From: Acidobacteriota bacterium
GTDB taxonomy: Bacteria > Acidobacteriota > Holophagae > Holophagales > Holophagaceae
Reading direction: 5' to 3'
Assembly: GCA_021786615.1 (NCBI GenBank)
Contig: JAJYMZ010000146.1
Span: 1 to 35,944, forward strand
DNA: 35,944 nt
Shown here: in pieces, positions 1 to 7,825 of the stretch
Position numbering within the stretch: the first letter of the stretch is position 1
Layout of the letters: each line of letters starts with the position of its first letter
The notes under the pieces: model-generated
The model's database searches: none
What the model saw: only the letters and a program-made list of their open reading frames with translations
What the model was told of the DNA's origin: nothing
Translations under genes and position numbers: made by a program

Positions 1-27
1 CCCCACTCTCCGCCAAAAAAGGCCGCC
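1..27 (+). repeat. Truncated copy of a tRNA-Ser 3' end plus poly-A/GC stem
   Basis: The first 27 bases are identical to 197-223. They hold the last bases of a tRNA-Ser acceptor arm (ACTCTCCGCCA) followed by the left half of the stem AAAAAAGGCCGCC. The copy is cut by the window edge, so a whole tRNA upstream cannot be excluded. The 160 bases between this copy and the one at 188 contain no gene I recognise, only GC-rich small hairpins (for example GACGC-TCTC-GCGTC and TCCGCC-TTC-GGCGGA). Confidence 0.6.
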
Positions 28-187
28 TCGGATACGAGGGTGATTCCGACCCACCCGTTCTTTTTTGGGATTCACTCCGCGCTGTGCGCTCCGTTCCGCG
101 GCACTGGCTGCGGGCGTGCATCCGCCTTCGGCGGACCGGCCTCGACGCTCTCGCGTCTCGTCCTTGCCCTACCCCCGCGCCATTGCC

Positions 188-263
188 GTTCGAATCCCCC
201 ACTCTCCGCCAAAAAAGGCCGCCCTGCGGCGGCCTTTTTTGGCGGAGAGTGGGGGATTCGAAC
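188..263. repeat. 36-base-arm perfect palindrome made from a tRNA-Ser 3' end
   Basis: Bases 188-223 and 228-263 are perfect reverse complements around a 4-base loop. The right arm is the real T-arm/acceptor 3' half of the minus-strand tRNA-Ser(GCT) and its downstream stem. The left arm is an inverted second copy of the same tRNA end with no tRNA body behind it. The next bases outward from the left arm, read on the minus strand (GGCAATGGCG), are also found beside the inverted tRNA-end copies at 553-563 and 717-727. This ties the two tRNA-Ser loci to one repeat family. Confidence 0.8.
211..240 (-). terminator. Bidirectional rho-independent terminator of tRNA-Ser(GCT)
   Basis: AAAAAAGGCCGCC, a 4-base loop, then GGCGGCCTTTTTT directly follows the encoded CCA of the minus-strand tRNA-Ser. 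A 7-bp GC stem followed by six T is a standard intrinsic terminator. The flanking A and T runs make it work on both strands. Confidence 0.8.
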
Positions 264-332
264 CCCCGGTACCGGTTTACCCGATACTTTCGCTTAGCAG
301 GCGAACCCATTCGGCCACTCTGGCAACTCTCC
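240..332 (-). tRNA. tRNA-Ser (anticodon GCT)
   Basis: Read on the minus strand from 332, the acceptor GGAGAGT pairs with ACTCTCC at 250-244. The discriminator is G (243) and CCA is encoded at 242-240. The anticodon loop is CT-GCT-AA, which reads serine AGC/AGU codons. A long variable arm (class II tRNA) precedes the GGTTCGAATCC T-loop. The length without CCA is 90 bases, normal for tRNA-Ser. Confidence 0.95.
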
Positions 333-415
333 TGGACCTTCAACCTTACCTTTGGCGCCTTGGCTCGGCAAGGATTCTTGCGCGGAGGGGGTCCTGGCCC
401 CCATGATGGAGGCAG

Positions 416-503
416 GGTGGGATGGCCGAGCGGTTTAAGGCACCGGTCTTGAAAACCGACGACGGGCAACCGTCCGCGAGTTCGAATCTCGCTCCCACCG
501 CCA
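416..503 (+). tRNA. tRNA-Ser (anticodon TGA)
   Basis: The acceptor GGTGGGA (416-422) pairs with TCCCACC (493-499). The discriminator is G500 and CCA is encoded at 501-503. The anticodon loop is CT-TGA-AA, which reads serine UCA and by wobble other UCN codons. The D-arm, a long variable arm (ACGGGCAACCGTCC) and the T-loop TTCGAAT are present. The last 20 bases are repeated twice downstream. Confidence 0.95.
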
Positions 504-667
504 ATCCACCGAGGCTGAAATCCGCTCCAATCCGGTGGGAGCGGGATTCGAATCGGCAATGGCGGGGCGGTAGCGATAGGCTACGACAGGACTAGATGTC
601 CTGTCGTAGACGTGATCGCGGCCCCAGCCATGCCGCGTCGGGCACCGGAATCTCGCTCCCACCGCCA
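504..667 (+). repeat. tRNA-Ser-associated repeat unit 1 (164 bases)
   Basis: The unit starts right after the tRNA CCA and ends in the same 20 bases that end the tRNA (484-503 equals 648-667). Inside are an inverted copy of the tRNA end (534-552, one mismatch), the core CGGCAATGGCGGGGC, a perfect 12-bp hairpin (581-592 with 598-609) and a second core GGCCCCAGCCATGCCG complementary to the first. I see no protein gene. The layout resembles the E. coli tyrT repeats that give rtT RNA, which is known biology; homology is not claimed. Confidence 0.8.
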
Positions 668-890
668 ATCAACTGAGGCTGAAATCCGCTCCAATCCGGT
701 GGGGGCGGGATTCGAATCGGCAATGGCGGGGCGGTAGCGATAGGTTCTGACAGGACTCCCGTCTATCGGGCGCTCGCGCGCCCTCCCGCGCGCCTACGGC
801 TTGCGGAGACGGGAACCCTTGTCCTGTCAGAACCGTGATCGCGGCCCCAGCCATGCCGCGTCGGGAACCGGAATCTCGCTCCCACCGCCA
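668..890 (+). repeat. tRNA-Ser-associated repeat unit 2 (223 bases)
   Basis: This is a second unit with the same left and right ends as unit 1, closing with the same 20 bases of the tRNA end (871-890). Its central hairpin is different and larger: GGTTCTGACAGGAC (743-756) pairs perfectly with GTCCTGTCAGAACC (821-834), with an inner CCCGTCT/AGACGGG stem and a GC-rich loop. The inverted tRNA-end copy is at 698-716. Conserved ends with a changed but still self-complementary centre suggest selection on, or spread by, the folded form. Confidence 0.8.
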
Positions 891-1033
891 AATTGATCGA
901 GCGAGCTCACACCTACCGAGGGTCAAGCTCCAATCGTAAATCGCCAATCGGAAATCCCCCCTATCCCCTGCAAGATTTCGAGATCTGCGCCAGGCTCCCT
1001 GGCGTTTCGGGGCGGACTACCTGAAACTGGGGC

Positions 1034-3307
1034 ATGGCTGACGGCGCGGTTCCCCAGGAACTCGCCCCCCGGGAGGGGGAGGGCAGGGTTGCAGACGAAG
1101 TCAATGACAAGAGTGAGCTGGGCGACCTGAGCATCGCCTGTGGACCCGATTCCTGCCTCACGCTGGATGGGGCCTTTGCCAAGGTGAAGGAAGCCTTCCT
1201 GGCCCATCATCCAGATGGTGATGTGGCTTTGCTTGAGAAAGCATTCAAGATTGGCAGGGAAAGCCACCGGACCCAGGTGCGGAAGAGCGGCGAACCCTTC
1301 TTTTTCCATCCCCTGGCGGTTTCCCTGAGCCTGGCGGAATGGCGCCTGGACGCGGTGAGCGTGGCCTGCGGGATGCTGCATGACACCGTGGAAGACACGC
1401 TGATGACCATGAACCAGGTGAAGGCGGAATTCGGCGAGGAGGTCGCCGAAATCGTGGATGGCCTCACCAAGATGAGCAAGCTGGACTTCACGGACCGGCA
1501 CCTCCTGAACGCTGAGAACGTCCGCAAACTGCTGGTGGCCATGGGCAAGGATGTCCGCGTCCTGCTGGTGAAGCTGGCGGATCGCCTGCATAATATGCAG
1601 ACCCTTTCGGTGATGCGGGAAGAGAAACGGCGCCGCATCGCCCGGGAGACCATGGAGCTCTACGCGCCCCTGGCGAACCGGCTGGGCATGTGGAACGTCC
1701 GCAGCCAGCTGGAGGATCTCGCCTTCGCCAACCTGGAACCCGAGCGCTATGCGGAGCTGAACGCCGCCGTGGAAGCCAAGCGGCTGAAGAGCGAAGCACT
1801 GACCGAGGAAATCCAGAAGACGCTCGATGAGGCGCTGAAGGCCCAGGGCATCGCGGCCAGAGTCTACGGCCGGTCCAAGCACCTTTTCGGGATTTGGAAA
1901 AAGATGGGCGCCCAGGAGAAGGGACTGGAGGAAATCCACGATTGGCTGGCCTACCGCATCATCTGCCCGGACCGCGCCTCCTGCTATACGGCCATGGGGC
2001 TGGTCCACGCGCTCTACAAGCCCATTCCCGGGCGTTTCAAGGACTACATCAGCCTGCCCAAGGACAATGGATACCAGAGCATCCACACCTCGCTGCTGAT
2101 GCCTTCAGGCGATGCCTTCGAAGTCCAGATCCGCACGCCGGAGATGCACGACCACGCCGAATCCGGCATCGCCTCCCACTGGACTTACAAGGAAGGCCGC
2201 ATCGCCAACCGCATGGAGATCAACCAGGTGGCCTTCCTGCGCCGCATGGTGCAGCTGCACCAGGATTCCAGCGACAGCCGCGAGCTCGTGGCCAGCTTGA
2301 AAGGCGAGCTGAGCTTCCGCCGCATCCAGGTCTTCACGCCCAAGGGCGATGTGAAAAGCCTGACCGAGGGTGCCACCCCCATTGACTTCGCCTACGCCAT
2401 CCACACCCAAGTGGGCCACCACTGCGTGGGCGCCAAGGTCAACGGCCGCATGGTTCCCCTGAAGCATGTCCTGGTGGATGGGGATCGCGTGGACATCCTG
2501 ACCCGGCCCGACCACAAGCCATCGCGAGACTGGCTGGCCATCGTCAAGAGCCCCAGCGCCAAGAGCCGCATCCAGAGCTTCATCCGCGAGGAAGAACGGA
2601 ACCACGCGGTCCAGATGGGGAAGGACCGCCTGGAACGGGACGCCCATGCGGCGGGCATCCACTTGGACCACCCCGACGTGAAGGCCGTCCTGGAGAAGCG
2701 GCTGGAAGAACTGAAGCAGCCCAGCTGGGACGCATATTATGCATCGGTGGGGTTCGGGCGGATCACGCCCTACCGCCTGCTGGAACCCCTGTTGCCCGAG
2801 CCCCAGCGCCTGCGGGCGCCCAAGCCGGCCACGGTGGGCGTGGACGAGATCCTGGTGGATGACACCATCGGCGTGCTCTACCACCTGGCCCATTGCTGCA
2901 AGCCCATCTGGGGCGATGAAGTGCTGGGCTACGTGACCCGGGGGCGCGGGGTGGCCATCCACCGGGCCAACTGCCCGCAGTTCAACGCCTCGACCCTGCA
3001 CTCGGCACGCCGGGTGAACGTGGGCTGGGGAAAACAGGGCCACTCGGATTTCGAAACGGAAATCGTGCTCACCACCGAGGACCGTCCGGGCATGGTGCTG
3101 GCCATCAGCGAGGCCATCCAGCGCTTGAGCATCAACATCCAGCGCTTTCAGGGGAGCGCGACGGAACTGGGCGGCGGGCTCTTCCATATCGCGCTGCGGG
3201 TGAAGGACCGCGTCCATCTGGTGGAGCTATTGTCCACCTTGCGCAGCGTCCGGGGCGTCTATACCGCCGAGCGCGTGCGGGGGAGCGTGTTTGGCAAAGT
3301 CGTCTGA
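1034..3307 (+). CDS. rel: Bifunctional (p)ppGpp synthetase/hydrolase (Rel/SpoT family)
   Basis: Makes and degrades the alarmone (p)ppGpp, governing the stringent response in the cytoplasm. The 757 residues show the full long-RSH order. The HD hydrolase domain has HDTVEDT at 116-122 and LADRLHNM at 181-188, so the hydrolase looks active. The synthetase has EEIHDWLAYRII near 299-310, KDYISLPKDNGYQSIHT at 336-352 and QIRTPEMHDHAESG at 365-378. A TGS domain lies near 429-490 and an ACT domain in the last 75 residues. Length is normal. The N-terminal 45 residues before LDGAFAKVKEAF are not family-conserved, so translation might begin later, but the ATG at 1034 is the only clear start. The Nudix gene overlaps its 3' end by 17 bases, suggesting co-transcription. 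Which activity dominates cannot be told from sequence. Confidence 0.95.
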   Translation: MADGAVPQELAPREGEGRVADEVNDKSELGDLSIACGPDSCLTLDGAFAKVKEAFLAHHPDGDVALLEKAFKIGRESHRTQVRKSGEPFFFHPLAVSLSLAEWRLDAVSVACGMLHDTVEDTLMTMNQVKAEFGEEVAEIVDGLTKMSKLDFTDRHLLNAENVRKLLVAMGKDVRVLLVKLADRLHNMQTLSVMREEKRRRIARETMELYAPLANRLGMWNVRSQLEDLAFANLEPERYAELNAAVEAKRLKSEALTEEIQKTLDEALKAQGIAARVYGRSKHLFGIWKKMGAQEKGLEEIHDWLAYRIICPDRASCYTAMGLVHALYKPIPGRFKDYISLPKDNGYQSIHTSLLMPSGDAFEVQIRTPEMHDHAESGIASHWTYKEGRIANRMEINQVAFLRRMVQLHQDSSDSRELVASLKGELSFRRIQVFTPKGDVKSLTEGATPIDFAYAIHTQVGHHCVGAKVNGRMVPLKHVLVDGDRVDILTRPDHKPSRDWLAIVKSPSAKSRIQSFIREEERNHAVQMGKDRLERDAHAAGIHLDHPDVKAVLEKRLEELKQPSWDAYYASVGFGRITPYRLLEPLLPEPQRLRAPKPATVGVDEILVDDTIGVLYHLAHCCKPIWGDEVLGYVTRGRGVAIHRANCPQFNASTLHSARRVNVGWGKQGHSDFETEIVLTTEDRPGMVLAISEAIQRLSINIQRFQGSATELGGGLFHIALRVKDRVHLVELLSTLRSVRGVYTAERVRGSVFGKVV

Positions 3308-3956
3308 AGCGGAAATCCAGAATGGAGCCTGGACGCCGCCACAGGCCGCCCCGGCCGTGCCTTGGCGGACCATCGAGCAGAGCCTCGTGCTGCCCCAATC
3401 CTGGCCGGACCCCCACAAGATCAGTTTCCGGATCCCCGAAGGCCCCCGCCGCGCCGCGGTGGCGCTGGTGCTGTGGGGAGACGCGTCCGGTGCCAGGAAA
3501 ATACTCCTTGTCCAGCGTGGCTTCAGCGCGCCGCAACACCCCGGCGAGATGGCTTTTCCCGGCGGCATGGTGGAGCCGAGCGACCGCGATTTGAGATGGA
3601 CGGCCCGAAGGGAATTGGACGAAGAGCTGGGTGTGCGGAACCACTTGTGGGAGATCGGCTGTTTTCCCGATGGCGTGGCCAAGGCCCATACCCGCTTCAC
3701 GCCGGTGCTCTTCCGATGGGAAGCGCCTGAACCATCGTGGAGGCTGGGCAGCGAAATCTTTGACGTCCTTCTGCTACCTCTGCGCCCTCTCCTGGATGCG
3801 CCCTGGACCCTCGAGATCCTGGATCGCCAGGGCCTCGCGCTGGAAGTCCCCCGCCTGGAATTGCCGAATGTCCCACTCTGGGGCGCCACCGCCTTCGTGC
3901 TCAAGGCGTGGCTGGATGTGGTGAGGGGGATCGTTGAAGAGGGGGATGTGATGTGA
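3291..3956 (+). CDS. Nudix hydrolase, CoA-pyrophosphatase (NudL)-like
   Basis: A 221-residue protein predicted to cleave a nucleoside diphosphate linked to another group. The Nudix box is clear at about residues 90-113: FPGGMVEPSD, then TARRELDEELGV, with the REXXEE metal-binding core. The preceding LLVQRGFSAPQHPGEMAFPGG resembles the UPF0035 signature of CoA pyrophosphatases, which is the basis for naming that subfamily; the substrate is inference. It starts inside the end of rel (17-base overlap), so it is probably translated from the same mRNA. No signal peptide or membrane segment is seen. Confidence 0.85.
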   Translation: MAKSSEAEIQNGAWTPPQAAPAVPWRTIEQSLVLPQSWPDPHKISFRIPEGPRRAAVALVLWGDASGARKILLVQRGFSAPQHPGEMAFPGGMVEPSDRDLRWTARRELDEELGVRNHLWEIGCFPDGVAKAHTRFTPVLFRWEAPEPSWRLGSEIFDVLLLPLRPLLDAPWTLEILDRQGLALEVPRLELPNVPLWGATAFVLKAWLDVVRGIVEEGDVM

Positions 3957-3984
3957 GGCTCAAGGCTCATTAGCTAGCAGCAAT

Positions 3985-4098
3985 GGGCTATCAGCCATCA
4001 GCTTCCTGGGGAGGCGGCCGAAGGCCGCGACCTTACTAAAGGCGCGCCGGAGGCGCCTTCAGATCAACTCATAGCTGATAGCTGATAGCTGATAGCCC
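3985..4098. repeat. Modular intergenic palindrome with AGCTGAT heptamers
   Basis: The 191-base gap before the kinase holds no gene. GGGCTATCAGCCATCAGCT (3985-4003) is the inverse of 4080-4098 with one mismatch. The right arm lies within a tandem run of the heptamer AGCTGAT (4073-4098). The centre contains a GCGGCC-GAA-GGCCGC hairpin and a GGCGCGCC/AGGCGCC hairpin. A similar core, with unrelated arms, occurs at 31709-31820. Confidence 0.7.
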
Positions 4099-4147
4099 AA
4101 CGCCCACCGCCCACAGCCCACTTCCGCTACGCTGATTCAACGCGCCC

Positions 4148-7100
4148 ATGATCCGCCATCTGCTTGAAGACCGCATGCTCTACCTCGCCTTCCGGCGGGG
4201 GTGGCTGACTTTGCGCGAGGGCGACGAGGCGTTGCGGAATGAGTTGGAGTGGAGCCCGGATGAAGCCCTCGTCCGCCTGGTGAATGAGCAGCGATTGATT
4301 CCATCCCAGATCAAAGTTCTGGAGGAGGATGCCCGCCAGGAACTTCGGGTGTGGCAGGACGTGACCCACGACGAACTGCCGCGCCAGGATTCTCTTTCAC
4401 CCACCGCCCCGGTCATAGGGATCTTGGGCGCTACGTCAACCCAATCCGGCGAACATCGCCTCTGGGCCAAGCTTTCGGGCATTCCGGAAGGTGAGCCCTG
4501 GGGCCCCTATCGCCTGCTGGAGATCCTGGGCGAAGGCGGCATGGGAAGGGTCTACAAGGCTATGGACCCCGTACTGGCGAGGCCCGTGGCGCTCAAGATC
4601 CTGCAACATACCGGAGGCCGGAACCAGGAGCGCTTTTTCAATGAGGCGAGAGCCCAGGCCCGGGTGGAGCACCCATACGTGGCGAAGGTCTTTGCCATGG
4701 GCGAAGCCGAGGGCTTGCCCTTCATCGCCATGCAGTACGTCAACGGCACCACGCTCAAGGAAGCGGCCCCCAGGCTCCGGCTTGAGGAGAAGGTGCGGCT
4801 CATGGCGCAGGTGTGCGAGGGGGTCCACGCGGCGCATCGCCTGGGCATCATCCACCGCGACCTGAAACCGGGCAATGTGATGGTCGAGAAAACTCCCGAA
4901 GGGGAATGGCAGCCGCTGGTGCTGGATTTCGGATTGGCCTGGATGCCCGAAGGCACGGCCCTCACCCAGGCGGGCCAGACCGTGGGAACGCCCCAGTACA
5001 TGAGCCCCGAACAGGCGCGGGGGCAGCCCCTGGATCGCCGTTCAGACGTCTACGCCCTGGGCGTGACCTGCTTCGAGTTCATCTGCGGCAGGGCGCCCTT
5101 CGAGGGCGACCAGCCCCTGGACATCCTGCGCAAGGCCACGGAAACAGAGCCTCCACGGCCCCGCACGCTGGTGCCGGACCTGCCCATGGATCTGGAAATC
5201 ATCATCCTCAAGGCGCTGGAAAAGAATGCATCGGACCGCTATGACTCCGCCAAGGCCTTGGGCGATGACCTGACCCGCTATTTGAACGGCGAACCCATTT
5301 TCGCGCGGCCTCTGTCGCGCACGGGGCGCATGAAGAAGTGGGTGAAACGCCATCGTCTGTTGTCCAGCGTGGTGAGTGCTTCTGCCGCGACCCTGCTGCT
5401 GGTGAGCGCGTTCAGCACCGCGGCGGTGCTGCGGAGCAAGGCCCAGGCCCGCGCCGCCCGGCGCTTCTCCCAAGAGTCCGAACGCCTTGAATCCATGCTG
5501 GCGAAGGTCTATGCGCTGCCCGCCCACAACGTGCAGCCCGCGGAAGATGAAGTGCGCCGCGAACTGGATCGCCTGGAGCTGGAAATTTCGAAGCAGGGGC
5601 GGGAGGCGGAGGGTCCGGGCCGGTTGGCCCTGGGCCGCGCGCACTTGGCCCTGGGGGATCTGGCGGAAGCCCACTCGGAATTGAATCGCGCCTGGGAGTT
5701 GGGTTACCGCACGAATGAAGTAGCCGAGTCTTTGGGCCTCGCCAAGGCCGGACTCTACCGGGCCTCCTTGGCCTCCGTGACGGGGCCAGACCGGGAAGAA
5801 CGCCGCCGGGAGCTGGAAGACAGCCTGCGCCTGCCTGCGCTGGATCTTTTGCGCCGCGCCAGCGCGGGTGGGAATGGCCTCCCGGACCTCGCCGCCGCGG
5901 AATTGGCGCTCACGGAAGGCCGATTCACGGAAGCGCTCGCCCTTTCCAGGAAAGCCCGGAAGGCGGAGCCCTGGCTCTACCAGTCCCATTTGCTGGACGC
6001 GGAGGTGCGCTTCACCCAGGCGGCGGCTCCCCTCGCCGCGCGCAATTTCGAGGAAGCCGAACGCCAGGTGGCCGAGGCCGAGGCCGACATCACCAAGGCC
6101 AAGGAGGTGGGGCGCAGCGCTCCGGCGGTGTATGAGATGGAGGCTCGCCGCCGGGTGGATGTGCTCTATCGCCGCATGGCCAGTTCCATAGGGAAGCCGG
6201 GTGATTTCGGATGGGCCAAGGCGGCTTGTGATGAAGCGCTGGCCATCCGGCCCCACAGCTGGAAAGCCTATGGCAGTCTGGCCTCCCTCTACCTCTATTG
6301 GGCTGGCCAGGTGGAGGGATGGAAACAGGACTCGCTGCCGTTCTCGCAAGCGGGCATCAAGGCCGCCGACCGGGGTCTTGCCCTGAATCCTCAGTCCAAC
6401 GAATTGCTCAGCACCCTGGCCTATCTCTGGTGGCGCCAGGCCCAGCTCCTGGAGTTGGCCGGGGAGGACCCTCGTCCGTCCCTGTCGAAGGCGGTGGAGG
6501 CGCTTCAGCGGGCGTTGCAGCATCCCGAGCAGGCCGCCACCCTTCATCAGCGCATGGGCAACTGCTATACCACTCAGGCATTCTTTGAACTGCGCAATGG
6601 AGAGTCTCCACATGCAGCGGTGGATGCGGCGGAAAAACAATTCGAGGAAAGTTTCCGGCTGAAGCCCTCGGGACAGGTGCTCTCAGACCACATCTGGGCC
6701 CTGGGGGTTAGGGCCCAGGCCCAGGTCCTGCGAGAGCAGGATCCGGGACCGACGTTGCAGGCAGCTTCGCGATTGTTCGAAGAATCCCAGCGCCTCACGC
6801 CGAATTATTTTTTCGCCCAGACCAACCTCGCGGACATAGCTATTCTGCGCGCCGAATTCCTGGTGGACCGCGGCCAGGATCCAGGTCCTGATCTGGTGCG
6901 GGCAGAGGAACTGGCGCGCGCCGCCATGAAGAACAGGGCGGGGCTCGGATACGCGCTGCCCGTGCTCGGCCAGGCCTCGCTGCAGCGGGCCCGCTGGAAG
7001 CTGCTACAGAAGCAGAACCCAAGCCCGGACCTGGCCTCCGCGCGGAACTATTTCGAGCAGGGCCGCCGCGAGAGGCCCAACCAGATCTGGCCCCAGAAGG

Positions 7101-7333
7101 GCCTTGCGGCCTGCCGGCTGGAGGAGCTGAAGGCCCATGGGATCTGGGATGAAGGTGGCTATTTGCGCCTGCTGGCAGAGGTGAAAAAGCTAACGCTGAC
7201 CCACGCCAAGGACCCGAGTCTTCTGGCATTGCTGAAACGCGTCCAGGATTGCGGGGCAGGCCAAAACCGTCCACAAAAAAATAGAACCGCGAAATGGCGC
7301 GAAAATCCGCCAACGAAAACGAGAGATCTTTGA
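4148..7333 (+). CDS. Membrane-anchored Ser/Thr protein kinase with TPR-like C-terminal region
   Basis: A 1061-residue Hanks-type kinase. The kinase domain (about 121-380) has the glycine loop LGEGGMGRVYKA (127-138), the ATP lysine in VALK (147-150), HRDLKPGN (236-243), DFGLA (260-264) and SPE in place of APE (286-288), so it should be active. One hydrophobic segment at about 404-428 is followed by some 630 residues of Ala/Leu-rich helical repeats resembling TPRs. The kinase would lie in the cytoplasm and the repeats outside it. The first 110 residues form a separate helical region without a recognised domain. The last 25 residues are basic and low-complexity, perhaps a read-through into non-coding DNA. 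The substrate is unknown. The small zinc-ribbon gene follows after 75 bases. Confidence 0.9.
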   Translation: MIRHLLEDRMLYLAFRRGWLTLREGDEALRNELEWSPDEALVRLVNEQRLIPSQIKVLEEDARQELRVWQDVTHDELPRQDSLSPTAPVIGILGATSTQSGEHRLWAKLSGIPEGEPWGPYRLLEILGEGGMGRVYKAMDPVLARPVALKILQHTGGRNQERFFNEARAQARVEHPYVAKVFAMGEAEGLPFIAMQYVNGTTLKEAAPRLRLEEKVRLMAQVCEGVHAAHRLGIIHRDLKPGNVMVEKTPEGEWQPLVLDFGLAWMPEGTALTQAGQTVGTPQYMSPEQARGQPLDRRSDVYALGVTCFEFICGRAPFEGDQPLDILRKATETEPPRPRTLVPDLPMDLEIIILKALEKNASDRYDSAKALGDDLTRYLNGEPIFARPLSRTGRMKKWVKRHRLLSSVVSASAATLLLVSAFSTAAVLRSKAQARAARRFSQESERLESMLAKVYALPAHNVQPAEDEVRRELDRLELEISKQGREAEGPGRLALGRAHLALGDLAEAHSELNRAWELGYRTNEVAESLGLAKAGLYRASLASVTGPDREERRRELEDSLRLPALDLLRRASAGGNGLPDLAAAELALTEGRFTEALALSRKARKAEPWLYQSHLLDAEVRFTQAAAPLAARNFEEAERQVAEAEADITKAKEVGRSAPAVYEMEARRRVDVLYRRMASSIGKPGDFGWAKAACDEALAIRPHSWKAYGSLASLYLYWAGQVEGWKQDSLPFSQAGIKAADRGLALNPQSNELLSTLAYLWWRQAQLLELAGEDPRPSLSKAVEALQRALQHPEQAATLHQRMGNCYTTQAFFELRNGESPHAAVDAAEKQFEESFRLKPSGQVLSDHIWALGVRAQAQVLREQDPGPTLQAASRLFEESQRLTPNYFFAQTNLADIAILRAEFLVDRGQDPGPDLVRAEELARAAMKNRAGLGYALPVLGQASLQRARWKLLQKQNPSPDLASARNYFEQGRRERPNQIWPQKGLAACRLEELKAHGIWDEGGYLRLLAEVKKLTLTHAKDPSLLALLKRVQDCGAGQNRPQKNRTAKWRENPPTKTRDL

Positions 7334-7408
7334 TCTCATCAGTGGTCCCCGCCTTCGCCTGGTGGGTATCGTTAGTAGTCGAGAAATGCATTGCATCGGA
7401 GGAACACC

Positions 7409-7822
7409 ATGGCAGCCGAAACGTTCAAGGCCAGCCGCTTCACCAAGGGGAATTTCCTATTTCCAACGGTCATCGAAATCACGGATACCGCGGTGATCCG
7501 GCGGCTGCGCCGCTGGTTCACGGTGAATGAAATGAGCATCCATCTCCAGCGCGTGGCCTCGGTGCGCATCGAAACTGGATTGTTGTGGAGCGACATCCTC
7601 ATCGAAAGCACCGGCGGCAGCGACCCCATATCGAGCCACGGGCACTACAAATCCGACGCCAAGCGCATCAAGGAGTTGATCGAGGCCGCTCAGGGCAGCC
7701 TGCCCGCCGGTGGCCCCGATGGCGGTCCAGAGACCGGCCCCACCAAGGTCTGCCCCTTCTGCGCAGAGACCATCAAGGCCGCGGCGAAGGTGTGCAGGTA
7801 CTGCGGCAAGGATCTGGGATGA
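7409..7822 (+). CDS. Small protein with C-terminal zinc ribbon (possible PH-like N-terminus)
   Basis: A 137-residue protein. The start at 7409 is chosen because GGAGG at 7398-7402 sits six bases before it; an in-frame TTG lies at 7391. The last 25 residues carry CPFC then CRYC, a double-CxxC zinc ribbon of the type found in prokaryotic UPF0547-like proteins. The N-terminal about 90 residues look like a beta-rich fold (FPTVIEITDTAVIRR, then alternating strands) and may be a bacterial PH-like domain. Function is unknown. It ends three bases before the convergent crotonase gene. Confidence 0.75.
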   Translation: MAAETFKASRFTKGNFLFPTVIEITDTAVIRRLRRWFTVNEMSIHLQRVASVRIETGLLWSDILIESTGGSDPISSHGHYKSDAKRIKELIEAAQGSLPAGGPDGGPETGPTKVCPFCAETIKAAAKVCRYCGKDLG

Positions 7823-7825
7823 GGC

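Noticed and set aside
40-452. ORFs among the tRNA-Ser genes
   Set aside because: They run through tRNA and palindrome sequence in several frames and have no ribosome site or motif.
923-2086. 387-residue antisense ORF over rel
   Set aside because: It is the complement of the conserved HD/synthetase region of Rel, with no motif of its own; long antisense frames are expected in GC-rich DNA.
5042-6640. 532-residue antisense ORF over the kinase
   Set aside because: No recognisable domain; it mirrors codon bias of the kinase and TPR region.
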